Source of the DNA: Tenacibaculum sp. 190130A14a
GTDB taxonomy: Bacteria > Bacteroidota > Bacteroidia > Flavobacteriales > Flavobacteriaceae
DNA: 64,000 nucleotides
NCBI RefSeq assembly: GCF_964048965.1
Contig: NZ_OZ040189.1
Coordinates: 558,001-622,000 of the forward strand
Reading direction: 5' to 3'
Each line of letters opens with the position of its first letter. Positions within the stretch are counted from its first letter, which is position 1. Positions 1 through 7,186 of this stretch are shown piece after piece. Position numbers and translations under genes: made by a program. Under the pieces are notes generated by a model. It made no database searches. It was not told where the DNA came from and saw nothing but the letters and a program-made list of their open reading frames with translations.

Positions 1-15
1 TTAAAATTTAATACA

Positions 16-390
16 ATGAGATTTTTAATTTTTGGACAGTTTTTCGATAGGTTAAACGAAGGAGGACCAGTTTTTATGTACCCATTATTTTTTATGATGT
101 TGGCTTGTATTGGCTTGATTGCTTTTTCTTTTCTTAGAGGAGATGAAAAAGGAGTCCTTAAAAAAACAGTACATCATATTAGTTTGTTTGCGATAGTTTG
201 GGGGTTTTTAGGACAAATGATTGGTTTAATAGGTGCTTTTGATGCAATATCTGTTGCTACAGGAATAACTCCGCAAGTGTTAGCTGGTGGTTTAAAAGTG
301 GCGCTTTTATGTCCAACTTTTGGAATGGTTGTTTTCTTAATTGCTAGATTAGGAATTATTGGGTTGACTCTTAAAAAAGGAGAAGCGTAA
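16..390 (+). CDS. small MotA/TolQ/ExbB-like membrane protein
   Basis: A 124-residue, strongly hydrophobic protein with three predicted membrane segments (about residues 20-40, 52-72 and 95-118). The glycine-rich second and third segments, with the pattern GFLGQMIGLIGAFDAI, resemble the pore helices of the MotA/TolQ/ExbB proton-channel family, but the protein is shorter than a full ExbB (about 200-240 aa). No partner ExbD-like gene is visible next to it, although upstream sequence is missing. It is followed after 31 bases by a serine hydrolase gene on the same strand. A role in proton-driven energy transduction is suggested only by similarity. The first ATG lies 15 bases into the window, so a longer N-terminus cannot be excluded. 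Confidence 0.6.
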   Translation: MRFLIFGQFFDRLNEGGPVFMYPLFFMMLACIGLIAFSFLRGDEKGVLKKTVHHISLFAIVWGFLGQMIGLIGAFDAISVATGITPQVLAGGLKVALLCPTFGMVVFLIARLGIIGLTLKKGEA

Positions 391-421
391 AAAGATTCAA
401 ATACTTTTTAAAATTATAATT

Positions 422-1465
422 ATGAAGAAACAAATAATTGTTTTTATGGGATTGCTATGCTCTTTTTTTACCTATGCACAGCAAGCAGAATTAGATCAAC
501 TTTTGACGTCTTTTGAATCAGAACAAAAGGCTATGGGAACAGTTTCTATTTTTCAAAATGGAATGGAGGTTTATAATAAATCTTTTGGTAAAGCAAACTT
601 GGCTCTAGACAAAATAGCAAATGAGAATACCAAGTATAAGATAGGGTCAATATCGAAAGTTTTTACTGCTAGTGTGATTTTAAAGTTAGTAGAAGAAAAG
701 AAACTTAAGCTAAGCACATCACTAAGTATGTACTTTTCAAAGGTGCCCAATGCAAATAAAATAACGATAAAACATTTGTTAAGTCACCAAAGTGGTTTGT
801 ATAATATAACTGATGAAGAAGGGTTTCATACTTGGATACGTAAACCAAGGAATAGAAAAGAGATGCTTGGTAAAATTATAAAAGGAGGAACTGTTTTTGA
901 GGCAGGGACACAAACCGCTTATTCAAATTCTAACTATATTCTTTTATCATTTATCATAGAAAATATAGAAAACAAACCATTTGCAAGAGTTTTACAAGAT
1001 CGAATTTTTGAACCACTTAATTTAAAAAGAACAACTTTTGGAAAGAAGTTGAAGCCTAAAAAGAACCAAGCATATTCATATTTTTTGAAGGAGAATAGTT
1101 GGACGCCTATTTATCAAGAAACTGATTTAAAATCTATTAAAGGAGCTGGAGGGATAGCGTCTACAGCAAAAGAAGTGAATACTTTTTTTAATGCACTTTT
1201 TACTGGGAAAATAATTTCAAATGAACTTATTGAAATAATGACTACACCAGTAAATGAATGGGGATTAGGTATATCTGTGTTAGATTTTCAAGGGATGACC
1301 ATTTATGGACATGATGGAGGAATTGATGGATATCAATCATTAGCAGTGTATTTACCAGGGTTAAAGACATCTATTGCTTTTACATTTAATGCAGCTACCA
1401 TTCCAGCAACGCAAACTGCCATTCAAATACTACAAACCTATCTTTCTGCTGGAGCAAAAAAATAA
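422..1465 (+). CDS. serine hydrolase of the beta-lactamase/class C family
   Basis: A 347-aa exported protein with a Sec signal peptide ending near residue 19 (TYAQ). It carries the three active-site elements of the PF00144 serine beta-lactamase/D-alanyl-D-alanine carboxypeptidase fold: SISK at residues 76-79 (nucleophile Ser76, base Lys79), YSN at 167-169, and HDG at 297-299 in place of KTG. An HxG third motif is usual for esterase/peptidase members rather than true class C beta-lactamases, so a role in peptidoglycan or ester hydrolysis is more likely than antibiotic resistance. The next gene, a TPR protein, starts 4 bases after the stop, suggesting co-transcription. The natural substrate is unknown. 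Confidence 0.85.
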   Translation: MKKQIIVFMGLLCSFFTYAQQAELDQLLTSFESEQKAMGTVSIFQNGMEVYNKSFGKANLALDKIANENTKYKIGSISKVFTASVILKLVEEKKLKLSTSLSMYFSKVPNANKITIKHLLSHQSGLYNITDEEGFHTWIRKPRNRKEMLGKIIKGGTVFEAGTQTAYSNSNYILLSFIIENIENKPFARVLQDRIFEPLNLKRTTFGKKLKPKKNQAYSYFLKENSWTPIYQETDLKSIKGAGGIASTAKEVNTFFNALFTGKIISNELIEIMTTPVNEWGLGISVLDFQGMTIYGHDGGIDGYQSLAVYLPGLKTSIAFTFNAATIPATQTAIQILQTYLSAGAKK

Positions 1466-1469
1466 AGAT

Positions 1470-2378
1470 ATGAGAAAATTAGTACTATGTTTTCTGTTGT
1501 TTTCAGTTGGTTTGTTCGGACAAAAAGAAAACAAAGGAGATGCTTTTAGAAAAGAAGGGGATTTAGAGAAAGCTATTGTTGCGTATAAAGAAGTGTTTAA
1601 AAGGGATGCTTCAAATTATGGAAATACCTACAATTTAGCCTGTGCCTATGCAATCATGTATCAAAAAGACAGTGCTTTTCATTATTTAAATAAAGCGTTG
1701 AAAAATGATAACTCTTTATGGGCTTTAGCAGACAATGATTTGTTATCGTTGACAGAAGATGAAAGATGGCCGGCTATTGAAAAACAGCAGCTTGAGAAAT
1801 ATCAGAAAGAAAAAGGAAAACTTAAAAATCCTTTGTATGCAAAACAACTTCTAAGAATTATCATGAAAGATCAAGCTTTAGATTATCAATTAGATATGGC
1901 AAAGAGGCATTATATGAAACAAGGAAAAGCTCCACATTGGTATTATCCATTGGCTAAAATGAAGGAGAAAATTGGGGAAGGGAATTTTGTTGAAATGGAA
2001 CGTTTGATTAAAGAAAAAGGATGGCCTACATATGAAATGGTAGGGAAGTTGGCAGCTGATGGACCTTTGTTGGTTATTAATCATCATAAAGAAGATGCTA
2101 TTCGAGTAAAGTACTTGCCTAGAATTAAGGAGGCCTGTTTAAATAAACAGGGAAGTTGTATGGAATATGCCAAAATTCAAGATAGAATTTTAGTTAATGC
2201 TAACAAACCACAACTTTTTGGAATGCAGTTTCGATATAATGCCATGAGAAAATTAGAACCCTTTCCAATAGAGGATCCGGCATATGTGGATCAAAGAAGA
2301 AAAGAAATAGGTTTAGGGCCGTTAAAAGAATACTTGAAAAGAAAGATAAATTACACTTGGAATGTTAAACAAAAATAG
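1470..2378 (+). CDS. exported TPR-repeat protein
   Basis: A protein of about 302 aa. The reading frame is open further upstream (to 1374), but the ATG at 1470 is preferred because it immediately gives a signal peptide (MRKLVLCFLLFSVGLFGQ) and sits 4 bases after the preceding stop. Residues 20-100 look like TPR helices (DAFRKEGDLEKAIVAYKEVFK, then NLACAYAIMYQKDSAFHYLNKAL). The rest is charged, helical and unassigned. It is probably periplasmic. TPR modules bind proteins, so an accessory or scaffolding role with the upstream hydrolase is possible but not shown. The product has no recognisable enzyme motif. Confidence 0.7.
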   Translation: MRKLVLCFLLFSVGLFGQKENKGDAFRKEGDLEKAIVAYKEVFKRDASNYGNTYNLACAYAIMYQKDSAFHYLNKALKNDNSLWALADNDLLSLTEDERWPAIEKQQLEKYQKEKGKLKNPLYAKQLLRIIMKDQALDYQLDMAKRHYMKQGKAPHWYYPLAKMKEKIGEGNFVEMERLIKEKGWPTYEMVGKLAADGPLLVINHHKEDAIRVKYLPRIKEACLNKQGSCMEYAKIQDRILVNANKPQLFGMQFRYNAMRKLEPFPIEDPAYVDQRRKEIGLGPLKEYLKRKINYTWNVKQK

Positions 2379-2409
2379 AGATGGTGTTTTTGGTTAATTA
2401 GTAGAAATA

Positions 2410-2433
2410 CTCAATTCTCTCAGTAGAATTGGG
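2410..2433 (+). terminator. possible hairpin terminator after the TPR gene
   Basis: CAATTCT at 2412-2418 pairs perfectly with AGAATTG at 2425-2431, and the stem extends by a C-G pair at 2410/2433. A T-rich stretch (TATTTTT) follows immediately. The same T-rich stretch reads as a TAnnTTTG promoter box for the next gene, so one short segment may end one transcript and start another. Confidence 0.5.
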
Positions 2434-2441
2434 TATTTTTG
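2434..2441 (+). promoter_or_regulatory. TAnnTTTG promoter box, near-leaderless
   Basis: TATTTTTG matches the Bacteroidota -7 consensus and lies only 4 bases before the ATG of the 77-aa gene at 2446. If it is used, the mRNA would have almost no leader. No TTG is seen at the expected -33 distance, so the call is tentative. Confidence 0.4.
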
Positions 2442-2445
2442 TAGT

Positions 2446-2679
2446 ATGAATAGAAGAATAAAATTAATCTGGGATTTTAAAGGTCCAGATGGATTAGAAA
2501 CTGCAAAGCATCACTGCATTCACTTAACTGAATTTGCTCAGATTGATAATTTACCTTATCACGAGGTAAATTATAAAGAACTTAATGAAATGCATACCAT
2601 TGCTTTTGTAATCGTAGATGAGGAGCATATGAAAACTTTTAGAGATGCTTTAAAACCTCACCGAGGAGAATTAGCTTAA
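2446..2679 (+). CDS. small conserved-looking protein of unknown function
   Basis: A 77-aa soluble protein without signal peptide or membrane segment. It is mixed alpha/beta in character (RRIKLIWDFKGPDG at the start, then a histidine-rich stretch KHHCIHLTEF, and a C-terminal EEHMKTFRDALKPHRGEL). The compact arrangement suggests a single ferredoxin-like or dimeric alpha/beta barrel fold, but no family is recognised. It is followed after 11 bases by a tautomerase-family gene on the same strand, so the two may be co-transcribed. Confidence 0.6.
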   Translation: MNRRIKLIWDFKGPDGLETAKHHCIHLTEFAQIDNLPYHEVNYKELNEMHTIAFVIVDEEHMKTFRDALKPHRGELA

Positions 2680-2690
2680 ATCAAACTACG

Positions 2691-3035
2691 ATGCCACATT
2701 TTATTATTGAATGTTCTGATAATCTTATCAAAAACACCTCTAAGCAAGAAGTAATGCAGTTGGTTTATGAAGCTGCAGAAGCATCAGAACTTTTTGCAAA
2801 AGGAGATATCAAAGTTCGAATAAAAGTATATGAAGATTATATTGTTGGAGGTAAGAAGGACGATTTTATTCATGTATTTGGAAATATTATGGAAGGAAGA
2901 ACAACAGAACAAAAGAATAAACTCTCTTCAAGTATTGTAAAAGTATTAAAAGACCTTTTTCCAAATTCTCCAATTGTATCTATGAATATTAGAGATTTTG
3001 AAAAAATAGGGTATTGTAATAAATCTATGGTTTAG
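2691..3035 (+). CDS. 5-carboxymethyl-2-hydroxymuconate isomerase family protein
   Basis: A 114-aa protein beginning MPHFIIECSDNL, the N-terminus typical of the CHMI (HpaF/HpcD) branch of the tautomerase superfamily, in which Pro2 becomes the catalytic amino-terminal proline after methionine removal. Length and the internal beta-alpha-beta layout fit the family (about 110-126 aa). Family members isomerise 5-carboxymethyl-2-hydroxymuconate in homoprotocatechuate degradation, but no other gene of that pathway lies nearby, so the physiological substrate is uncertain. The 3' end overlaps the convergent hydroxylase gene by 11 bases. Confidence 0.75.
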   Translation: MPHFIIECSDNLIKNTSKQEVMQLVYEAAEASELFAKGDIKVRIKVYEDYIVGGKKDDFIHVFGNIMEGRTTEQKNKLSSSIVKVLKDLFPNSPIVSMNIRDFEKIGYCNKSMV

Positions 3036-3798
3036 AATTACGACTAGTAGTTTCTTCAAAAGAAATATCATAATCTTCACGTAAAGTGCCCATTATTCTA
3101 TCCCAAAAAAGAAAATACAATCCATAATTTCCATGAAATTTTTTATGATGTAAATTGTGGGCTACCGAGGTGTTTACCCATTTTCCAATCCATGTTTTGT
3201 GAAACCCTTTAGGATATAGTTCAAATCCTAAATGACCATATACATTGTATCCAATTTGAAATAGGAAAAACAATCCAATTGATGAAATGTGTACAGGAAG
3301 CGTAAACGCAATTAATGGTGCTATTAAAGCTTCTAAAAATGCTTCAAAAGGATGAAAAGCGTATGCTGTCCAAGGAGAAGGATTGGTGGATTTATGATGA
3401 ATTAAATGTACTTTTCTATACCACTTAGGTCGATGCATCCATCTGTGTATCCAATAAAAATAAGTGTCGTGTAAAAAGAAAATCCATATCCAACTTAAGG
3501 CGTAATATAGATTAGAGTATTCGTTGAAATTATAATAGATGTTGGTGTAAGGTTTTAGGTAATAAAAAACAATCAACGATACTGTAGCAAAAATGGTTAC
3601 CGATACAATAGAGTAACCAAAATCTCTTTTATAATCTTTAAATTTAGGTAGTTTCTTTTGAATCTTTCGAAACCATAGTTGCTTTTTAAAAAGAATATAA
3701 AACAATAGAAAAGTAATGCTTGCAAAAAGTAGATAACGAACTAATACAGTTGAAGCACTTCGAAACCAAAAATGAATAAAACTATTGTCTAAAATCAT
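3025..3798 (-). CDS. sterol desaturase/fatty acid hydroxylase family membrane enzyme
   Basis: A 257-aa integral membrane protein with about four to five hydrophobic segments and the histidine clusters of the PF04116 di-iron superfamily: HDTYFYWIHRWMH near residues 115-127, HLIHH near 136-140, and HNLHHKKFH near 217-225. These histidines hold the two irons that activate oxygen for hydroxylation or desaturation of lipid chains. Flavobacteria hydroxylate ornithine lipids, fatty acids and carotenoids with such enzymes; which lipid is used here cannot be read from the sequence. The gene is convergent with, and overlaps, the isomerase gene. Confidence 0.85.
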   Translation of the reverse strand: MILDNSFIHFWFRSASTVLVRYLLFASITFLLFYILFKKQLWFRKIQKKLPKFKDYKRDFGYSIVSVTIFATVSLIVFYYLKPYTNIYYNFNEYSNLYYALSWIWIFFLHDTYFYWIHRWMHRPKWYRKVHLIHHKSTNPSPWTAYAFHPFEAFLEALIAPLIAFTLPVHISSIGLFFLFQIGYNVYGHLGFELYPKGFHKTWIGKWVNTSVAHNLHHKKFHGNYGLYFLFWDRIMGTLREDYDISFEETTSRNSKP

Positions 3799-3882
3799 GA
3801 TCTAAAATTGGTTGTTAAAGCTAACAAAAATATTTAGGTCAAGGTTTGTTTTAAAAAAAGTATCTTACGTAAAAAATATCAT

Positions 3883-4503
3883 ATGAAGAAAATAGGAGTC
3901 ATAATAAGTGTTCTATTTTGTTTTTTTGAAAGCTTTGCTCAACATAATTATACGGCATACAATGCGCATGTTTCTATTGTTGATGCAATTAGAGTGCAAT
4001 CTGAACTAATTGAAGGAAGAACTTCTTTCTTTGAAAAACAAGCAGCTCAAAAACCATTAATGTTTCAGAAAACAAAGGTAAGAGTAGGAGAGCTGAATCG
4101 ATTATCAAACAACTTGTCTAAATATATTGAGAGAATACAAAAAGAAGTAGGTACAGAAAGTATTTTGTATGATTTGCTTGGAAAAGAAGCTTATAAAAAC
4201 TCCATTTTTAAATCAAATGGTCGTTTAACGTATAAAGGAACAAAGCTTAAAAGAAAAATAGATAGTTTGTATGACTGTTCGTTAAAGATTAATGTTCATA
4301 AGCTCTCACAACTGGAAAATTTTTATGAAGGAAGATTTAATACCCATAAAGAGTATTTCGACTTTGATCAAAATAAAATAGATTATTTCAATCATTTGTT
4401 CTACGATAAATCGAACTACGGAATGATGATGGCAATGAATTATTTACTGTTAGATGTAAAAACTTTTCAATTACTATACTACGGAACCGTAATGAGTTAT
4501 TAA
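3883..4503 (+). CDS. exported protein resembling the N-terminal domain of GldM
   Basis: A 206-aa protein with a signal peptide (cleavage after about residue 19, SFAQ). The mature part matches by eye the order of features in the first periplasmic domain of the gliding/T9SS motor protein GldM: long helices with ELNRLSNNLSKYIERIQKEV, then KEAYKNSIFKSNGRLTYKG, and a final helix YGMMMAMNYLLLDVKTFQ that resembles the stretch around FPLVASLTKLTQIQADIKT in GldM. The membrane helix of GldM is replaced by a cleavable signal, and domains 2-4 are absent. It overlaps the stop of the convergent FAD oxidoreductase gene by a few bases. The function is unknown; the homology call is from memory and needs a profile search. 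Confidence 0.5.
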   Translation: MKKIGVIISVLFCFFESFAQHNYTAYNAHVSIVDAIRVQSELIEGRTSFFEKQAAQKPLMFQKTKVRVGELNRLSNNLSKYIERIQKEVGTESILYDLLGKEAYKNSIFKSNGRLTYKGTKLKRKIDSLYDCSLKINVHKLSQLENFYEGRFNTHKEYFDFDQNKIDYFNHLFYDKSNYGMMMAMNYLLLDVKTFQLLYYGTVMSY

Positions 4504-5711
4504 CCTTCCGCAATAGTTTTTGCACAAATAAATCCTCCAGTCCAAGCATTTTGAAAGTTGAATCCTCCAGTTACTGCATCAATATTCAAGACTTCACCAA
4601 CAAAAAATAAGTTTTTGTGTAGTTTACTTTCAAAGCGTTTAAAATTAATTTCTTTTAAATCAACACCACCAGCGGTAACAAATTCTTCTTTAAAAGTAGA
4701 TTTGCCGTTCGCATTAAAAACAGATTTTGTTAATTGATTGGCTAAATTTTGAAGTTGATTATTGTTTAAATCTCCCCAATTTTGACTTGGTTTTATTTCA
4801 GCAGCTTTTACAAATCGTTCCCATAATCTTCTAGGTACTTCGCTAAAAGGAGATTTTAAAGAAGCTTGTTTTTTAGCTTGTTGTTTCTTAAGTCTTTGTA
4901 ACTCCTGAAGAATTGAAGCAGGGTTACTTCCTAACCAATTTACTTCTACTTTATATTGATAGCTTTTTTCGGCTAATATTCTAGCTCCAAACGCTGATAA
5001 TTTTAATACTGCAGGGCCACTTAATCCCCAATGTGTAATCAATAATGGACCGTAGTTTTCAAGTTTTGTGTCTAAAATTTTAACCGTAGCATTTGGAACG
5101 GATATTCCCCCTAAATCTGAAATTCTATCATCTTTAATATTAAAAGTAAATAAAGAAGGTACTGGTTGAATAATGGAATGGTTAAGGCTTTTAGCTAGGT
5201 CCCAAACTTTTTTGCTACTTCCTGCTGCAACAACTAAATAATCAGCTGTAAATGTTCGGTCTTTTGTATGAACGAACCATTCATTTTCTTGTTGCTCAAT
5301 AGAAGTTACTCCATGGTTTTTTAAAACCTTGATATTTAAATCTTCAACTAATGATTGAAAACAGTTAATAATAGCTTGAGACGTATTGGCTTCTGGAAAT
5401 ACACGATTATCTTCCTCTATTTTTAAAGGAACCCCTCTATTTTCAAACCACTCAAAAGTATCTCCAGTCATAAATTGATGAAAGGGACCTAATAATTCTT
5501 TTTGACCTCGAGGGTAGAACTTTGTGAGTTCTTTAGGCTCAAAACAAGCATGCGTAACATTACAACGACCTCCACCAGATATTTTTACTTTTTGCAATAC
5601 CTCTTTCCCTTTTTCAAGAATGGTTATGTCCAAATTAGAATTGAACTCTTTTGCATTGATTGCTGTAAAAAAACCAGCCGCTCCTCCACCAATAATGATT
5701 ACCCTATTCAT
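4500..5711 (-). CDS. NAD(P)/FAD-dependent oxidoreductase, HI0933/YhiN family
   Basis: A 403-aa flavoprotein. The dinucleotide-binding GGGAAGFF motif follows the N-terminal beta strand (residues 8-15), a second conserved patch SGGGRCNVTH lies near 44-53, and the C-terminal NIDAVTGGFNFQNAWTGG closes the FAD site, all typical of the BaiN/YhiN/HI0933 family (about 400 aa). The reaction of most members is undefined; one relative acts in bile-acid reduction. The start codon overlaps the stop of the acetyltransferase gene at 5711, so the two are translationally coupled. Confidence 0.85.
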   Translation of the reverse strand: MNRVIIIGGGAAGFFTAINAKEFNSNLDITILEKGKEVLQKVKISGGGRCNVTHACFEPKELTKFYPRGQKELLGPFHQFMTGDTFEWFENRGVPLKIEEDNRVFPEANTSQAIINCFQSLVEDLNIKVLKNHGVTSIEQQENEWFVHTKDRTFTADYLVVAAGSSKKVWDLAKSLNHSIIQPVPSLFTFNIKDDRISDLGGISVPNATVKILDTKLENYGPLLITHWGLSGPAVLKLSAFGARILAEKSYQYKVEVNWLGSNPASILQELQRLKKQQAKKQASLKSPFSEVPRRLWERFVKAAEIKPSQNWGDLNNNQLQNLANQLTKSVFNANGKSTFKEEFVTAGGVDLKEINFKRFESKLHKNLFFVGEVLNIDAVTGGFNFQNAWTGGFICAKTIAEG

Positions 5712-6154
5712 TAGATGCTATTTTCTTTAGTCATAAAATACATGTCGATTCCCTTTGCCCAAAAATCTTTTTCAATACGTTGAAGTTTAAATCCCATTTT
5801 TTCATAAAAAAGATGAACAAATTGGGAAGTTCTTACAACAATATGGTCAATGTTTTTATGGTTGTTAATTACATGAAGTCTATGATTCATTAATTTTTTA
5901 CCTACTCCTTTTCCATGAAACTCAGGGTGAATCATGTCCCAAGAAATTCGAGCTTCTTTCTGGTTATTAAAATAATTAATACCACCGCAGCCTATAATTT
6001 GATTTTGCTCGATAACAACAAAATAATCTTCGGTTTGATTTTCTAAATAGTCGATAAAATCTTCTTTTTCAGAAGAGTCGAAATATTGAGGAGTGTTTAA
6101 GTCTAATAACTTCAACAAAGATTCTTTGTCTTCTTTGGTAAAAGCCCTAATCAT
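5711..6154 (-). CDS. GNAT-family N-acetyltransferase
   Basis: A 147-aa protein with the GNAT acetyl-CoA pyrophosphate-binding loop GKGVGKKL (near residues 80-87; pattern Q/RxxGxG/A) and the preceding strand ISWDMIHPEFHG. Single-domain length is typical. The acceptor substrate is not predictable. It sits between the GHMP kinase (11 bases upstream) and the FAD oxidoreductase (1-base overlap), all on the minus strand, consistent with one transcript. Confidence 0.85.
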   Translation of the reverse strand: MIRAFTKEDKESLLKLLDLNTPQYFDSSEKEDFIDYLENQTEDYFVVIEQNQIIGCGGINYFNNQKEARISWDMIHPEFHGKGVGKKLMNHRLHVINNHKNIDHIVVRTSQFVHLFYEKMGFKLQRIEKDFWAKGIDMYFMTKENSI

Positions 6155-6165
6155 AAGCTGTAATT

Positions 6166-7095
6166 TTATAAAATCATTTTTGAATACGGAATGATAGTCT
6201 CAAATCCTTTTTGTTTGAAATAATCAGGAGTGTCTTCATTTCCAGTAACTAGAACGAAGTCACCACCCCAAGCTCCTAAACTTTTAACTTCTCCAAAATA
6301 ATCTGCGAACAATTCCTTTTTTACTGGAGTCAATTTAATAATAGAACTAATAATTCTTTCGTGTTCAATAATTAATTTATTGAAATCATTTATAGAAGAA
6401 GATTGAATGAACTCCTTTGATAAAACAGAAATATCGTTGATTTCTTGAGTAATGTCTTTTTTGTTTTGTCTATACTGAGCAATGCCTTCTCTACTGTTTT
6501 GTTTTTGGTTTAAGTGAACAAAAAACAATTCCTGAGTAAAGTTCGGTAAAAAAGATATTTCTTCAATAATTGGTTTTTTATCGTTTAATTGATAAAAAAT
6601 AGGAGTATTGTATTTTGCACAGGCAATATCATATCCACTTCCAGAAAAAGCATTCCATAAAAGTGTAAACGGATTCACTTCTGCCCATGTAGCAATATTA
6701 TTGATTAAAGTAGAAGAACTACCCAATCCCCAATCTCTAGGGAAATCTAAATTAGTTTTTACAATATAACCCTGACGCTCATTTAAAAATGATGTGTTTA
6801 ATAGTCTAGCTTCTTGTAATAAACATTGTAATGTTTCTGCTATAAATTCAGTGCTTCCTTCAATGTTTGAGTTAAAAGTAGCAGAGGTTAAACGAAGTTT
6901 AGGTAAATCAAAACTAGCTTCAAACCAACATTCACCGGTATGTGTAAAACTACCCCAAATAAGCTGAGGTTCTTTAATTGGTTCGATGGTTAAGTCTTGA
7001 CCAAACTTAGTAGGTAGTGCTAAAGATGTTGCACCATCTAAAACTACATATTCTCCAGTTAATAATAATTTTCCGTTACTGTAAAGCTTTTTCAA
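6166..7095 (-). CDS. GYDIA-family GHMP kinase (mevalonate-pathway type)
   Basis: A 309-aa GHMP-superfamily kinase. It has an N-terminal GEYVVLDGATSLALP segment, the phosphate-binding glycine/serine loop DWGLGSSSTL (about residues 121-130), and the SGSGYDIACA signature that names the Bacteroidota GYDIA family. Members are placed near mevalonate-pathway genes and are thought to phosphorylate mevalonate or a derivative. HMG-CoA reductase lies directly upstream on the same strand, 91 bases away, which supports an isoprenoid role. The 91-base gap contains a REP-like inverted repeat. Confidence 0.85.
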   Translation of the reverse strand: MKKLYSNGKLLLTGEYVVLDGATSLALPTKFGQDLTIEPIKEPQLIWGSFTHTGECWFEASFDLPKLRLTSATFNSNIEGSTEFIAETLQCLLQEARLLNTSFLNERQGYIVKTNLDFPRDWGLGSSSTLINNIATWAEVNPFTLLWNAFSGSGYDIACAKYNTPIFYQLNDKKPIIEEISFLPNFTQELFFVHLNQKQNSREGIAQYRQNKKDITQEINDISVLSKEFIQSSSINDFNKLIIEHERIISSIIKLTPVKKELFADYFGEVKSLGAWGGDFVLVTGNEDTPDYFKQKGFETIIPYSKMIL

Positions 7096-7106
7096 AACTA
7101 TTTGTC

Positions 7107-7176
7107 AGGTCGAACGCAGTTGAGACCATTGCTATTTATGGTTATATCTAAGTGAACTCTCGACTGCGCTCGAGGT
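7107..7176. repeat. REP-like imperfect inverted repeat
   Basis: The arm at 7107-7125 and the arm at 7158-7176 are each 19 bases and are inverse complements at 15 of 19 positions, with GTCGAnCGCAG-type cores (CGACTGCGCTCGAGG in the second arm). The composition is much more GC-rich than its surroundings. Sequences of this kind are widely scattered in intergenic regions of flavobacterial genomes. It lies between the HMG-CoA reductase and GHMP kinase genes and could act as an mRNA processing or attenuation hairpin between them. Confidence 0.65.
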
Positions 7177-7186
7177 AACACCTATT

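Noticed and set aside
422..1465. Antibiotic-resistance beta-lactamase
   Set aside because: SxxK and YxN are present, but the third motif is HDG rather than KTG and the neighbour is a TPR protein; an esterase/peptidase role is more likely.
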